Counted from the first letter of the stretch, positions 11,431 through 24,100 are shown. The stretch: 64,000 nt of DNA from Angiostrongylus vasorum (GCA_018806985.1 JADANN010000394.1:33211-97210); one strand, 5' to 3'. A program made the numbers and translations. The notes: a model not told the origin generated them from the letters alone.

Positions 11431-12192
11431 AATGGGTTGTTTATTGAATGTTCAGTGAATGTTGATTGAATGCTCATTCAACATCTTCAGCAGGCAAGTA
11501 ATTAAATATACTGCCATAACAGACACGGGTTTTAGTTGTTAATCACGACTTCGAATCTGAGACTTAAAAAGCTTCGCAAAGTTGAAATGTTTTTGTTAGA
11601 CGTTTTAAACGTGTCAGATTGTTACCTATCTGTTGTTTTTTTTTCTCGTTGCTGAATTCGCACCATTCTTCACATTCCTAAATTGTAGTTTTTCATCTTG
11701 TTTTATTCTTTCTCATACTCTGACGAGCAACTCAAGCGTGTATGTCTACATGGTGCTCTACAATTGTAAAAAATAGGTCTGCTTGCACCCATTCAACGAA
11801 AATCACGGCAAGACTCTCAAAGATCGCTGGATTACTATCATGATGCATGGGTTAATAATTACAGACATTTGCGTTCAGATCCAGGGTGAATGCATGTACA
11901 CTAGGTGGTCATGCACGTGATTACAGTATGCAGAAAACTGTATAGATATCCCTTCAAAAATTTCTATTGCAGACAACAGTCATCGAATTTCCGTTCCATC
12001 GTCTGATGTACTCACGTATGCAGCACTTCAAGCACCTCGAAAGTATGTCTACCCACTGGCGTTTTGTGCTCACTAAAATCCTAGAACTCTTGTCGGAATT
12101 ATGCTCATTCAAGTGGTCATGCATCATATAAAGTTTTTTGGTATGCATTGTGGGATATTCTTGGGAAGTTGCTTCTAAAGTGTACTCAACAA
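11431..12192. other. No secure gene; one weak minus-strand candidate frame
   Basis: Mostly AT-rich. A 64-codon minus-strand frame (12148-11954, starting MHTKKLYMMHDHLNEHNSDK) has a fairly protein-like composition and lies just downstream of the candidate exon at 12193-12359. No shared splice pair could be fixed, so it is not called. Confidence 0.35.
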
Positions 12193-12359
12193 TTATATAG
12201 AATGATTATACCCAAGGACCTCGAACCGAGGTTTCCCAATGGCCTGGGTTTTTTCTTTGGCATAATGTACACGAAGATCATGGTTCCCAGCTCGATGAAA
12301 ATCGACTGTTATACAATGAGGCCCTCCTGCTGTGATTCTGTTCATGTTTTCTGTTGCAA
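12193..12359 (-). CDS. Candidate terminal exon of an unidentified gene
   Basis: On the minus strand an acceptor-like GAATTTTGAG is followed by two bases and 54 sense codons ending in a TAA at 12195-12193. The peptide begins ATENMNRITAGGPHCITVDF and includes HRAGNHDLRVHYAKEK. Its composition is strongly protein-like and codon usage is balanced. A donor-like GTCCTTGG inside the last third could end the exon earlier. I do not recognise the family and saw no partner exon. The plus-strand 107-codon frame over the same place is Cys/aromatic-rich and judged the shadow. Confidence 0.4.
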
Positions 12360-12479
12360 CTCAAAATTCGGTAGGAGGAATCCTGGAATATGTTTTAAGC
12401 AGGAATATTGCGGTCTGTGGCGACAGTTCTCGAATAAAAGAGATATCTATAGAAATTATGCATTATTCTAAATGAAGAA

Positions 12480-13244
12480 GAGATATAGCACTATTTTCAT
12501 CTTTATTCATCAGATCTAAAACCGCAACATTTTTATCGAGCAGCATTCGAAAGCGTCTCTTCAGAAATGGTTTTTAAACTTCTTCTAAAAACTTATTCTG
12601 GTTGTGCAGATGTAGGTACTCTAAAATGATCGCGTTAGTCTCGAATTTATTGTCAGCCGTGTTAGGTGTTTTGCAGCAGGATCGAGCATGAGTTTCACTC
12701 TCTTTCGAGTAATTTCTCGGTCAGAAATTAAGGAGCACCCTGAACCTCATGTGCGGAGGGCCATAGTAAGGTCGTCACAAATTTTGTTCTTCGAAAACTA
12801 GTCCATAGTCACTTCTCTAGATCCCGTTTAATTTTCGAGCTGCTTGTGGGAGTCATATCAACTCGTCCCTTTTCAATGTGTTCATTTCTATTTCATTCCC
12901 TTAATTTCTGTTGCGGTTGTGTGAAGGCATCAGCAACAATGTGCAGCGGTTCCGCTTCCATCTACATTTAAATCTGCTCTTGGATTCATAGACGGCAACC
13001 AGATTCTTTCAGAGAAGTTAGACTCAAAAAATTAGGCTCCAGCTTGCAGTTGCTATAGGGTGTTTCCACAAAATTTATGTAGATTCCTCTCGGTCTCGTG
13101 TACCAACTCCACCTCCTCCTGTAATTCTATGACCTCGTATCATCTAAAGTTTACCATCTTCATTAATGCTTTCCCATTGTGAGTATATCGTAAACAGTTT
13201 CCGAATCATCTAAAGCATTTTCGGCAATCTATGGAATTCCCCCG
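12480..13244. other. No gene recognised
   Basis: No conserved motif, no clear exon and no repeat shared with the rest of the window. Confidence 0.5.
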
Positions 13245-13335
13245 CGGATTTCACTCATAGAGGGATCTCACGTCCGCAAATGATGACGCTACGTGGCACG
13301 TTACCAGGTGGCAGATAATAGCTAATCGTGGACAA
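13245..13335. repeat. Short dispersed repeat, family F, copy 2
   Basis: Contains GACGCTACGTGGCACGTTAC and CAGGTGGCAGATAATAGCTA, matching 3240-3335. Confidence 0.55.
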
Positions 13336-13584
13336 AAGCGATTTACGCGTCCTTAACAGAAATTCGATATTCATTAATGCACATCAACAACAAACGCAAA
13401 ATAATACTTCGATTCTTGTTCGCACCAACTGCGCCTCACGCCCTAGAATAGCGGTCTAAGCTTTGTAGAGGTTCAATTATTGTGAAGCCAGTCACTCGTT
13501 CTTTCTTATTTACCAATCTGTAACATCAACAAAATATCTTCCTTATTCAATGGACATATTGTGCAAACGCTCCACACAAACTAG

Positions 13585-14010
13585 TCACTTTTTTATTTGC
13601 TGCCTATTCTTTTTTTTCACTGCAGGGTGTAATGTGAAATATAACCACAATGATGCTGAGATATTCGCAAAACTTCGGACCGGAGGTGCTTGCGGTGGGG
13701 ATCGAACACGCTACTACCCCTGTCCAGTGGCTAACTTCACATCAAAATCCAGCCACGAAAAAAAAGGAGAGGCACTTAGTAAGAAGTCATTAGATTGTGA
13801 TTTATACTATAGCCTTGTCTTAACTGGGTTCAATGCCGTTTTGTGCTCCTCGGATTAACCCCGTTGACGAGTAATTTGTAGTAGCAGCCATAAAACACGG
13901 CTGAGGGAAAGGCGAAATAGAAGGCCCGCATGGTATGGTGGTGAACGCTGTAGCTCCTGGAAAGCGATATCTCAGCATCGTTGTGATTACACTCCACACA
14001 AAAATTTTTT
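13585..14010. mobile_element. Palindromic tRNA-like foldback element, family B, copy 1
   Basis: The left arm (13600-13735) and right arm (13925-14005) are imperfect reverse complements. Each carries the tRNA-like block with GCGGTGGGGATCGAACACGC (left) or GCATGGTATGGTGGTGAACG (right). The centre holds the family-specific spacer AACTGGGTTCAATGCCG. The arms are more diverged than in the 16.7 kb copy. Confidence 0.7.
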
Positions 14011-14245
14011 TAACTCGATTTTCAGCATGGGTGAACGAAAGCTTACCCCTTAATTGTTTACCAGGACCACTTGGTATGTAGTTGTTTTTGCGTGGTAATC
14101 TGTGACGTACACCAGTGAGTTCATACGCAGCCAAGGACCTCATCTCACATGATTAACATTTACATCCTGAATTCCAGCTACTATTTGTTTCGCCACCATT
14201 TCATCAAAAAGTTTAAGAACGGGTGTGACATCAATTGCCTTGCTA

Positions 14246-14503
14246 TTAATGTACCACGAGCGAACGGAACCAATCAACACGCAATGAACGAATGGGGTAT
14301 TCTAGCATACTTGCTTTGATATCATTCTCCCACATGAGGTAGAAGCTCTTCCCAATTCCTAAGCTTTCCTTTTCAACAGAAACCGCAACCTTGTAGAGTA
14401 AGTGGAGCCTGAGTTCGGCTACGTTTTGCCACTCTGCCTTTGTTTCCCATATTCCCTCGATATGGAGTCGAAGTCTAACTTTCTTAACATCTCGAGATGC
14501 CAT
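14246..14503 (-). CDS. Uncharacterised 85-residue open frame
   Basis: An uninterrupted frame from ATG (14503) to TAA (14248-14246) encoding a basic/aromatic peptide that starts MASRDVKKVRLRLHIEGIWE and contains SLGIGKSFYLMWENDIK. No signal peptide, membrane segment or known motif is evident. It does not match any repeat in the window and its composition is protein-like, so it could be an intact small gene or a single exon; the codon AAG followed by GTTGCG could act as a donor within it. It has no assignable function. Confidence 0.4.
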   Translation of the reverse strand: MASRDVKKVRLRLHIEGIWETKAEWQNVAELRLHLLYKVAVSVEKESLGIGKSFYLMWENDIKASMLEYPIRSLRVDWFRSLVVH

Positions 14504-14509
14504 CCTAAA

Positions 14510-15601
14510 CCGATAACTTTAATCCGAATCTATTTACTAACGACAGCATACTTTTTACGTTAGACGACCACTGGATATGGGTGTTTATACAGTAAAACCA
14601 GTAGACCCACTGTTCACAAAGCTCAAATTTTTATTAAGAAAGAATAAAAAGAACACGTTTGTTGGACCACGGTTATCACTTTGCCGCAGTTCATTCTGGC
14701 GACTATCGTGAGTGGTTGACCTTTCTAAGTTGTTTTTCCATAAGATGAGCAGACCGACGAGGGAGCTGAATGAGACTGAACTATTAAGAGTAAGTCAATA
14801 CAGGTTGACTTCCACCAATTGGTAGCAACAACAACAGCTCCTCTTACACAGGTAGTTCTCAAATGATAAAACATACCATCTGTTACCTACTGGGGAAGAA
14901 CAGTAGCCGTGCGAAGAGTTGCGTTTACGCGACACTAGCTGTTAACAATACTTTGTAATGGCATTGTATATACAAAACCATTGCGCAAATGGTCTTTTAG
15001 AACAAACTTTGGTCCTTTCCTTATTTTTCATTCGTGGAAGACTGTGATGTCTGATTCTCATTTTCTTCTCCACCATTGGACGTTTGCTTTTATTTCAAAA
15101 TTGTTAATCACTTTTTCCTCCATCGATTGGGTGCTAAATTAAGCACTAGAATTTTCACCCGGAAATACCTTACAAGAAGAGTTATAGAAATAGTTTGCAA
15201 AGAAGAGCTGGCATATTGGATTCTTGTAGAATTAAGAGAAAAAAACGCTTAAAATTATTCGTTTTATGAACTCATGTTTGTTTAGAATATACATTCTGTT
15301 TTCTGTGATAAAAACGTCGAGAATTCTCTTCTTAACGGTGTTCACATGGGTAGCCATGTGATCGAGATTATCCTAAGCGCTTTCCACATGTCTCGAGAAA
15401 AAGTCGAAATCCATGAAGGAAAAAAAACATTTCACTTGAACACGTTAGAAAAATAGGTATTGCCTTCTTCACTATATGTTAACTCAGAACAAAGAGATGA
15501 GCAATTTATTTGGAGAAGCCCACGAGAATGATAAATGATAAAAGACTGTAATGTCTCACCTTCTCATCAGAACAATTGTGGACTCCATCAAGATCTCCTT
15601 T
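14510..15601. other. No gene recognised
   Basis: AT-rich single-copy DNA with no convincing frame or repeat. It may be intergenic between the 14.2 and 15.6 kb minus-strand candidates. Confidence 0.5.
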
Positions 15602-15859
15602 TCACTCGTCAAAAAACTCGTCCATATCCAGAGTCGTGATCATGTCGGAACCCGGAAACTTTCTCAGCAACTGTTTACAGCAAAATGTTTTCACAAATGA
15701 AAAAAAACTAATGGCAAGAGGAAAACGGAACTTTAAGCTCTGAATCGGAAACATTCTTGAGAGACGTCCATCACAGAACCTAATATCTCGAACCTCCCAT
15801 GTGAAGAACTGGCTCCACACTTACATAAAACATGTTGCAATATAGAAAAAAAAGGCATA

Positions 15860-15906
<47 letters not shown>

Positions 15907-16206
15907 CTTGGCTCATTTCAACTAAGGGGAAATATGACGCAAATCAGCATGACCAGGACACCAAGGTCGCTCCTAAAATTGGTATGCAACGACTGTATGC
16001 CTAACCAATTGCCATTTACAAACTCGGACAAATCATCTCAACAGATCTGTCGATCACAAGCATGGATGTACTACATCCATTGATTGATAAATACCTGATG
16101 AGAAATGTTAGATTTTCACTCCAGGTGATCTGCCTTTTTGTCTTGAGGCCTAAAGCAAAATGTATCAGCTCTTTACTGGTCTTCATCTCTAGTTTTGACA
16201 TCGTTC
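15602..16206 (-). CDS. Candidate multi-exon minus-strand gene, unidentified
   Basis: Span of a proposed gene. Exon 1 (16206-16095) follows the acceptor TTCTAGCCAG, encodes TMSKLEMKTSKELIHFALGL onward and ends at CTCATCAG before donor GTATTT, with two bases left over. A phase-compatible exon begins at 15779 after GATATTAG (FCDGRLSRMFPIQSLK); its donor is not settled. The last exon (15670-15602) follows GCTGTAAACAG and reads LLRKFPGSDMITTLDMDEFF to a TGA, or, two bases out of phase, AEKVSGFRHDHDSGYG to an earlier TGA. The intron between the first two exons contains an AT microsatellite. The family is unknown and the exon joins are inference. Confidence 0.35.
15863..15905. repeat. (AT)n microsatellite
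   Basis: About 43 bases of uninterrupted AT dinucleotide. Confidence 0.97.
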
Positions 16207-16734
16207 CTGGCTAGAAAAGCGACTAGTCCTGTGTTAAGAGACGAAAGGAGCAATTTTGTCTAAAGTGCCAAAAATGATTGTGATTGCTAACAATTCCTGA
16301 ACTCGTGGTGTTTTCGTTCCACATTTTTGCTCCAATTCAGTTATCATGTCGGAAAGACGACGTAGAAAAACTGGGCATTGTTGCAATATGAAGCACCCAA
16401 GCACTGCAAAGCTGTTACAAATGCATCGTCTGTGGCGATTCCGATGTCCCTGCTAACGGATGAGGAAAACTGAGCAGTGACGGACACGAGTTCCCTAATA
16501 GATTCTTGTCATTGATTCCTACCTGCTCTTTAATTTTGATAAATTCGAATGGCACTGAATGCTCAACGCGCATCGCTGAACATTGTTGCGTTAAAAAATT
16601 AAAAAAATCTGCAGGAAGACACTACCTGGATACACCTTTCGAATGTCACGTACACCGTCATTGTCTCCATATAATCTCTCTGTTCATCAGTTCCATGTTC
16701 CATGCTCTCACTCATTGTTTCAAACTATGAGCAC
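16207..16734. other. No gene recognised
   Basis: Single-copy sequence with short frames only; nothing assignable. Confidence 0.5.
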
Positions 16735-17315
16735 AGTTTTGACTTATTATTTACTGCCTACTCTTTTTAGCGGCAGGGTATGTGTTGCGAAATATAACTT
16801 CAACGAAGCTGAGATATTTGCAAAACTCTGGACCGCAGGTGCCTATGGTGGGGGAACGAACGCGCTATTGTCCTTTCCGGGGAGTAGCGCGCTCACCACC
16901 ACACCATGCGGGTCCTTCTGTTTCGCCTGTCTCTCAGCTAGTTCTATTGATCTTTTAATTCCATTCTATTCAATTTAATTCTATTTAATTCTATTAATTT
17001 AATTCTATTGATAACTGCAGCCTCAGCTTAACTGGGTTCGTTGCCGATTTGGGCCCCCAGATCAATCCCGCTGACGGGTGATTGCTGATGGCAAAAGATC
17101 AATAGAACTAGCTGAGAGACAGGCGAAACGAAGGACCCGCATGGTGTGGTGGTGAACGCGTTACTCCTCGGAAAGGACAACAGCACGTTCGTTCCCTACC
17201 GCAGACACCTGTGGTCCGGAGTTTTGCAAATTTCTCAGCATCATGGTGGTTGAATCACACATAACAACCTGCGCTGAAAAAATGTAATAGGCATTAAATA
17301 AAAAGTTAACACTGG
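16735..17315. mobile_element. Palindromic tRNA-like foldback element, family B, copy 2 (best preserved)
   Basis: The outer ends are TTATTTACTGCCTACTCTTT on the left and its near complement AATAGGCATTAAATAAAAAG on the right. Each ~210-base arm contains AGCTGAGATATTTGCAAAAC or its complement and a tRNA-like block. In the right arm the block runs from GACCCGCATGGTGTGGTGGT (A-box-like TGGTGTGGTGGT) to CGTTCGTTCCCTACCGC (B-box-like GTTCGTTCC). The ~110-base centre includes a run of ATTCTATT and AACTGGGTTCGTTGCCG. No transposase frame is present, so it is non-autonomous. Confidence 0.8.
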
Positions 17316-17364
17316 CTGTTTTTTCTTTAGAGATCATAACCACTAGAGCAAGAAGAAGACCAGA

Positions 17365-18895
17365 CGGATCAGTTACAGCATCCGCAAAGGCAATGGGGAT
17401 AATCATTCTTCAATAGCCATGTTTTCCTTCTCTAATATGAAATAAAGGAGCATAGATATGTCGCTCCACCCGATTTCCCTTTGAAATTTGATGTGCTACT
17501 TTGTGGGTAAAATATCGGACAACACAGCCTTCCTTTAGTCTTCACAAACGCCGTGGCTTGGCTCTTTTCAACTTACCTTCCAGATACAAGATTCCTTCTC
17601 AATGGAAGATCTACAAGAACGCATCATTGTTCAAGAAGGGTGACTTCTACGATATCGACATCCATTGCACAATCTGCTCACTTTTAGCCTTCGGCAAACT
17701 TTTCATTCGTGTCTTCCCTAAACATCATCGACAAAAACATAGACGAAGAACAGCCATATGAGCAAGCAAGGTTTGAAAACGAATCAATACGGTGGACCAC
17801 ATGCACACCATGGCAAGACTCACTTAAGTACTGCAAAAATTAAAAGAAGCCGTTCTGCCTTCAAGCTCTGGAGAACTATTGTATCCTTTACTCAATGTAC
17901 AGAGACTTCATGAGATATGTAAAATTTCACGTCCAAAATTTTACCATTCTACCTACAAAGATGTCAACATGGAGCTGAAAAAAAACCTTAGGCAAAACGA
18001 TACCATCTATCCAAAATTATTTACAGCCACCTTCCACAACGCCAAGCCAACACTGGAATGGCGCAACAAGGGAATAAAGCTCGATGGCCGGCAATTGAAC
18101 CATTTTCGCTTTGTTGATAGCACTATTCCTATAAAACCAAATATCAGCCAAGCGGAGCGAGTGCTGGCCGACTTTGATAAGGCTTTTAGAAAGATCGTTC
18201 TTAGACTAAATATTACAAGACTGTATTAGCAAACTGACTGGTTTCATTCACCCATTCACACTCAAAGGAATGAATATCTCCCAGTGCTCCAAGCCAGGGA
18301 ACTCAACATGATCAACGACCTAGCACAAGAGTTGAGCCGGAGAAAGCGAATGGATTAAACATCCTTCGAGAGCAACAAGATTGTTATGAAGTAGAAAACG
18401 AAGACCTGAATGCGTGCCCATCTTTTCGACTCCACCACTCTTCCTGCCTGAACGTATGCGTCAAAATCTGGTAGCGACGCAAGAACGAGGAAAGACCGCT
18501 CAAGGTTATAGAACATATCCCGTATCACGTAAGTGAGAGAGAGAATCTGAAAACCCGACCCACGTCAGAAGTCAAAGACGTGGTTCTATACGCCAAACTA
18601 CCAAAGATAAGGTGGGCCGGACACGTAATGCGTATGAATGACAACCGTTGAACAAGACTCATAAGTGACTGTATTCCCATTGATATCAAACGTATTGGAG
18701 GAAGACCACCGACAGGATGGTCAAAGTTCTTCGCAAAAATCATAAATAGAAGATATGATGCTCAATCTGTCGATAGAGCGACTAGAACGCCTTGAGCTAT
18801 TCCTGCACACGATAGGGAAAAACAGAAGGTTTACTGGCGCCCGCTGGAGTCACTCGACGATGACAGGTGTAAGTGATAAATATAAGTAGCAAATA
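17365..18895 (+). mobile_element. RTE-1 type LINE copy, heavily decayed
   Basis: Plus-strand remnants in family order: FKKGDFYDIDIHCTICSLLA (~17630), then VNMELKKNLRQNDTIYPKLF at 17970 and LNHFRFVDSTIPIKPNISQA at ~18100. The catalytic FADD box here reads FVDS, so the active site is destroyed. The C-terminal part and 3' end (GGTTTACTGGCGCCCGCTGG at ~18830, followed by AAGTGATAAATATAAGT) are present. Many stops occur. Confidence 0.85.
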
Positions 18896-19116
18896 ATTAT
18901 AACGGCGATAAACTTTTACAATAATACGACTAGGTTTTGAAAAAGAATAACTCGCCCAAAACGTTGGCCACTGAACATCATAATACAAGATAAAAACTCC
19001 AATTAAGTTTGCCAAAAAGACTATGTAGGACAATACAAGTTGAATACTACTAGTCTTCATTTTCGCACTTTGATTATGAATAACGCATGACGATGACGTG
19101 GTTATAGTTTTTCGTT

Positions 19117-19455
19117 TTATTCTATTGTGAACGACTCATATTCAACTCTACTCTGTGGATCTCTGCACTTTCCACATTCGATTCGTTTCCTCGCATACAT
19201 CACCCATGATGGTCTTCCAATTTTACACGTAGCATCGGCTCCTGCTTGAGGATCTTCATTCCATTTGAAATGTCGTAGAGTGCTGGTCGAATCGATTCTC
19301 TCTTGAGTCCCTGAAGTAGCCCGGGTGAATGCTTCCTTAAGGAATTGCAGAAAGCGACCATTTTCGCGAGCAAGTACGGCACCAATTTCGCGAATCCGGA
19401 AGGCATGAGAGAAATGGTGAGCTTGGGACGGGATTAAACCAGCGCCTGCTGGCAA
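19117..19455 (-). CDS. Uncharacterised 112-residue open frame
   Basis: An ATG-to-stop frame on the minus strand, starting MPAGAGLIPSQAHHFSHAFR and ending in CRDPQSRVEYESFTIE, basic with two CxxC-like cysteines (ECGKC) near the C-terminus. No membrane segment, signal peptide or family motif was recognised. It is not part of any repeat shared within the window. A second overlapping frame of 68 codons exists and could equally be the real one. It may be a single-exon gene, an exon, or chance. Confidence 0.35.
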   Translation of the reverse strand: MPAGAGLIPSQAHHFSHAFRIREIGAVLARENGRFLQFLKEAFTRATSGTQERIDSTSTLRHFKWNEDPQAGADATCKIGRPSWVMYARKRIECGKCRDPQSRVEYESFTIE

Positions 19456-20861
19456 TGATCGGCATGGCTACCAAGCCCACAAGGGCTAACTTGAAAAAAA
19501 TTTACTTCTCTTACATGAACAGTTGAACAGAAGGGAAGGAGAATCGAAATATTAACTTGGCGTATAAGCTCTTTCTTCTCATAACATGACTCACTTATCG
19601 CTAATGTTGAGGGATCACACGGATGAGGAAGCATCTACAACAATAGCACATTGCAACGAAAAATCCCTACTTAATCTCTTTCGTGACTTGAATACTTGTA
19701 TTCGTCACAAATGGCGTGGTTCTTGTAAAGTCTTATTGATATGAAATGGTTACTTTCCACCGAAAACTTTGGCTAACGCAATCGAGTGTAGCACAAAATT
19801 CCGAAGACAAAAAAATCCACTCTGAAAACTTAAAAATATGCAAGGAAGAGTAAATAGACATTACAGGCAGGCCTCTTTTACCCACTTAAGTCGGTGACTT
19901 ATCCCAGATGTTACTCGGCGAACTGTGAACCCAGCTGCCTTGAGGCTTGGTGTCCCAAAGAAACTTTGTATTATCAACTGCCATATAAAGAGCCGTCATA
20001 GGGATGCTGAAGGATGGAAGAGATAACAAACACCATTAAGACAAAAACCTGAGCTGGCGTATTCATGATCGAAACGCCAAAAGAAGAAGTTTTTACATTG
20101 GGCACACTAGGATTCGTAAATGAACTATCCACCGATGAAAAAGAAAAGCACCTAAATACACAAAGAAAAAGTTGGAAACTGTAAAAAACCGAGAACACCA
20201 AAAAAGGCGTAAGTGAAAATTTGGGCATTGGAACAAGCACAAGTATCCATGTCAGTGAATATAAAAGAGTACTTCAACACCTAGAGTACTGCATGAGTTG
20301 ATTCTCGCCCATACGTGGATGCAAGTCGAGCGGCTTGCGCTGATCTTAATTCACAGCTGGTATGGTGAAAAACTAGGCGCCGATTAGATTCGGCAGCCAC
20401 GTGAAGTCAAGCGTCAGACCCCTAAATATTAAATATAATTTCACTGCCAATAAATTAAAATGACGGGTGGCACCGTAGTCTCATTTGAAGGTTTCGTTCT
20501 CTGAACGTTGGACATTTCGGTGAAGGGAATCTTTCGTACGTTAGCAAATTGTAAAATTTCGACAAAAAAAACAGTACGTAGTCTCTAACTGAGTAGCAGT
20601 CCTTGAATTAAGAGAGTCATCTGAAGTTTGCTCGGCACATAACAATTTTTGAGGAATGTTGAGAACTGCGTGGGTTTCTGATAATGTGACCCAGATGCGA
20701 GCTCGTGAGTGCGTGCTCAGGACGAAAGCTTAGATAGGAGACGACGAGTCTAAACCGCCCCCAGTTTAAAGGTGACCTTTTTGGCCAAATTGAAACTGTT
20801 ACGTTTCCACCATTGCAAGAATTTCGCATTGTTTATGAATGCTCAGTTCAATTAGTGAGTT
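19456..20861. other. No gene recognised
   Basis: Frames on the minus strand at 19974-20240 are Phe/Ser-rich and look like chance. No repeat shared with the rest of the window was seen. Confidence 0.5.
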
Positions 20862-21135
20862 ATAACCACAACGATGGTGAGATATTCGCAAAACTTAGAT
20901 CCTGGGCCAGATCGAACCACGATTCTTCTTTCCAGGGGCGAGCTCGCTCTCGGGTGATTGCTGATGCTGCTGATGAGCGTTAGGTAGAAAACCAGCTAAC
21001 CGAAACGCAGAGCAAAGCTTCCGTGGTGCAGTGTGTAATGCGCGACTCGATTGAAAGGTAAATCGTGGTTCCTTCTGGCCCAGGGTCGAAGTTTTACGAA
21101 TATCTCAGTATCGTTGTGGTTGCAATCAACATCAT
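20862..21135. mobile_element. Palindromic tRNA-like foldback element, family B, short copy 3
   Basis: The arms GTTATAACCACAACGATGGT and CGTTGTGGTTGCAATCAAC are reverse complements at the two ends. The right arm has CTTCCGTGGTGCAGTGTGTA (A-box-like) and CGTGGTTCCTTCTGGCCC (B-box-like), and the left arm has their complements. The central spacer is only ~100 bases. Confidence 0.7.
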
Positions 21136-21186
21136 GTGAAGAGTGAAATTGTGATGGCATCGACAAGATTGAAATCGCCACCAATT

Positions 21187-24100
21187 ACTAAAAGTTATAC
21201 TTACTTACTTGGATACTTGGACGGTCCGTCTTCACGAGCTGTGCCGACCCCAGCACATACGTCATTCGTTCCTTTCTCTCGCAATCGTAGTCCATGGCGG
21301 TGGTCTTGCTCGAGCATGGTATCGCTTGCGAGTCTCGTACCGTGATCTGTAAAACAACTGCAGCTGCGGGTACAGCTGATTAACTTTGTTTACGAGCACG
21401 TCCGCTTAAGGTGTACGTGGTTGTCCTGGGGGACGTTTGCATTCTCTTGGAGTCCACTCTACTGTTCTTTTCGTCCATCTGTCGTCCGTTCTTCTCATTA
21501 TGTGACCGGCCCATCTATGTTTCGCTATCGATGTATATTCTCCTGGATCTCAAAGATGTGACAGATTTCGAAGGTCAGGGCTCCGCATTCCGGCTAGATA
21601 TTGAGGGTGCCGGTTGTATTTCAGAAGACATCGCTCAAGCGCTCTGTGAGTAGTGCGAAGCATTCTTGACGTAGTCAAAGTATCAACCCATGTCTCCGCA
21701 GCATAACAGAGCGCTGGGAGGACCGTAGAATCGAAGAAATTAGCGCGGATTTTCGGATCCTTTAGTTGGTCGGTGGCTTTCTTTGAGAGGCCCGAATGCG
21801 GCCCAAGCTGCTCTCCTTCTTCCATCTATTTCCTCCTTCATGTTGTTTTTCCATGTTCATTGATCGCCCAAGGTATAGTACGAGGTGGTTTCTACAATGA
21901 GAGAGCCATCCCAATTAAATTTTTTCGCCTTCGCTCCATGGGTTTTTTCATGAACTGAGTCTTCTTTCGATTTATGCGAAGCCCAACCTTTTTTTCCGCT
22001 TCGTTGAGCTCGTTGGTCATCATCTCTGCTTCGCTAGTACTTCTTGAGAAGATGACAATGTCGTCGGCAAAACGAAGGTTTGATAGGAATTGTCCATCAA
22101 TACGTATGCCTTTCTCATCCCAATCGAGTGACTTCATGATCCACTGCAGTGCGGCACTGAACAGCTTTCGCGATATCGTGTCGCCCTGTCGAACCCCCTT
22201 TTCCTATGGGTACGGTAAGAGGTCGATGGAAAAGCTGTAATTTCGTAGTGCAGTTCCGATAACAGTCGCACAGAGTTCTTATGTAGGGCGGGTCCACTCC
22301 TTGGTCGACGAGTGCTGATAGGGATTGCATTCGTTTCGACACTGTCAAACGCTTTTTCATAGTCGACAAAGGTTAGGACTACAAGCAGGTGGTATTCCCG
22401 ACAAACTTCGATGACCCTGGACACGGTTTGTACGTGGTCCACACAGCAAAATCCTTCCCGAAATCCTGCTTGTTCTACTGGTTGCGCCTCATCCAATGTC
22501 CTTGATATGCGCAAGAGGATAATCTTCATGAAGAGCTTGTAGAGTACACTCAACAAGCACTTGGGACGATAGTTACGAAGATCCCTTCGGTCTCCTTTCT
22601 TGGGCAAGGTGGCCGTACGCGACGTCCTCCACTGGTCTGGGATTTTTTCCTTTTGAAGGTAGGCTGTCATATGATTTGCGAGAAGTACATGTAAATTGTG
22701 GCCTCCAGCTCTAAGGAAATCGGCGGTGACATTGTCTGGTCATGGAACTGTGCCTCTTTTCATGCTTTCTATCGCAACTCGAACCTCCGACGGAAGAATT
22801 CCAGGTGGATTTTTCTCCAGCGGGGATATTAGGGTCCGGGACAGGGGATTTTGGAACGGAAAAAGGTTGGTGTAGAACGTTTCCGCTATTAATTCCATAT
22901 CATGGCGGGAACATTTTGACGATCCCATCTTCGTTCATCAGCGCTGACAGCGGAACTTTATAATCACACAAGTCCTGATGGCATTTTTTTCAGACTGCTT
23001 CTTTTTTTTCTGCTGCTTCCAGTAGCCTTTTCTGCTTGTACCGCTGTAGATCTTCCTGCAAAGCTATTCTGCAGCTGCACTTATTACTAGCCATGTCAAA
23101 CGTGTTGCAGTAGGATCAAGCTTCAGTTTCTTTCTTTTTTTCGAGCAACTCCTTAGTAGTAACGGAGATGCGACGACCTTCTTGCTTGAGGAACTGAGTC
23201 GAATTCGGCACAGCTTTTCAGTCCTTCGACAAGCAGCTCGTAGTCTTCGGTCGGGTCTTCTTTAATCTGCCAGTCACATTTGGATAGGGCTTCGTTCAGA
23301 ATGCTCTCGTCGTTTACAGCTAGACTTTTTCTTCGTGGTCGATGAAGAGAGTTCTTTTCTAGCTTGTGGCTGAATCGACTCTTCGCGCCAAGAAAGCGGT
23401 GATCAGAACCAGTACAGACTGCCGGGACTACCGATGTATTAAGTAGGCACCATCTTCTGTTTGTCAGAATATGGTCGATCTCCGCATGAGTCATGCCGTT
23501 GGGAGACTCCCATGTCCAGCGGCGCTTTCTTTCTTCTGGAAAAACGAGTTCCCATGGAAGAGACGTGCTGCTGACAGGAGTCCTGCGAGACGGTTTCCCA
23601 TCCTCATTTCTTTCTCCTAATCCAAAAATTTCCGATCCTGTATTCGCTCTCGTTGGCCTTTCCTATTCTGGCGTTGAAGTCTCCGACAACAAATTTATGA
23701 TATGCCTCATCATTGTGAATAACTTCCTATAACTGATAGTAGAACGCATCTAATTCGTGTTCATCAGCTGCGTACGGTCGGCGAGTAACAATTTATGATT
23801 GTGATCTGCTTATGACGCGTCATCGAAGACGGAGGGACGGGTATGCGAGGGGGAAAGGATCTCGTACGAGTCGACGAGAAGGACATGGACTAGTGGACGA
23901 CGATGCCTACATCGCCGACATTTCGTGACGAGACTTTTTCTTCGTGGCTGGCAAGGGTCCCGTTATTTACTCGGCGTATGTCGGTCTTTTTTGATTTTTG
24001 TTTCTTGAAATGCGATCACGTGAAATTTAATGCGATCTGCGGCTACAAGAAGGGCTTGAAGATCGGCGTCTGTGGAGAGTGTTTGACATTATACGTGCAT

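Noticed and set aside
16741..17300. Functional tRNA genes in the family B and C heads
   Set aside because: A- and B-box-like blocks are present, but no complete cloverleaf with paired acceptor and anticodon arms could be drawn by eye; they look SINE-derived.
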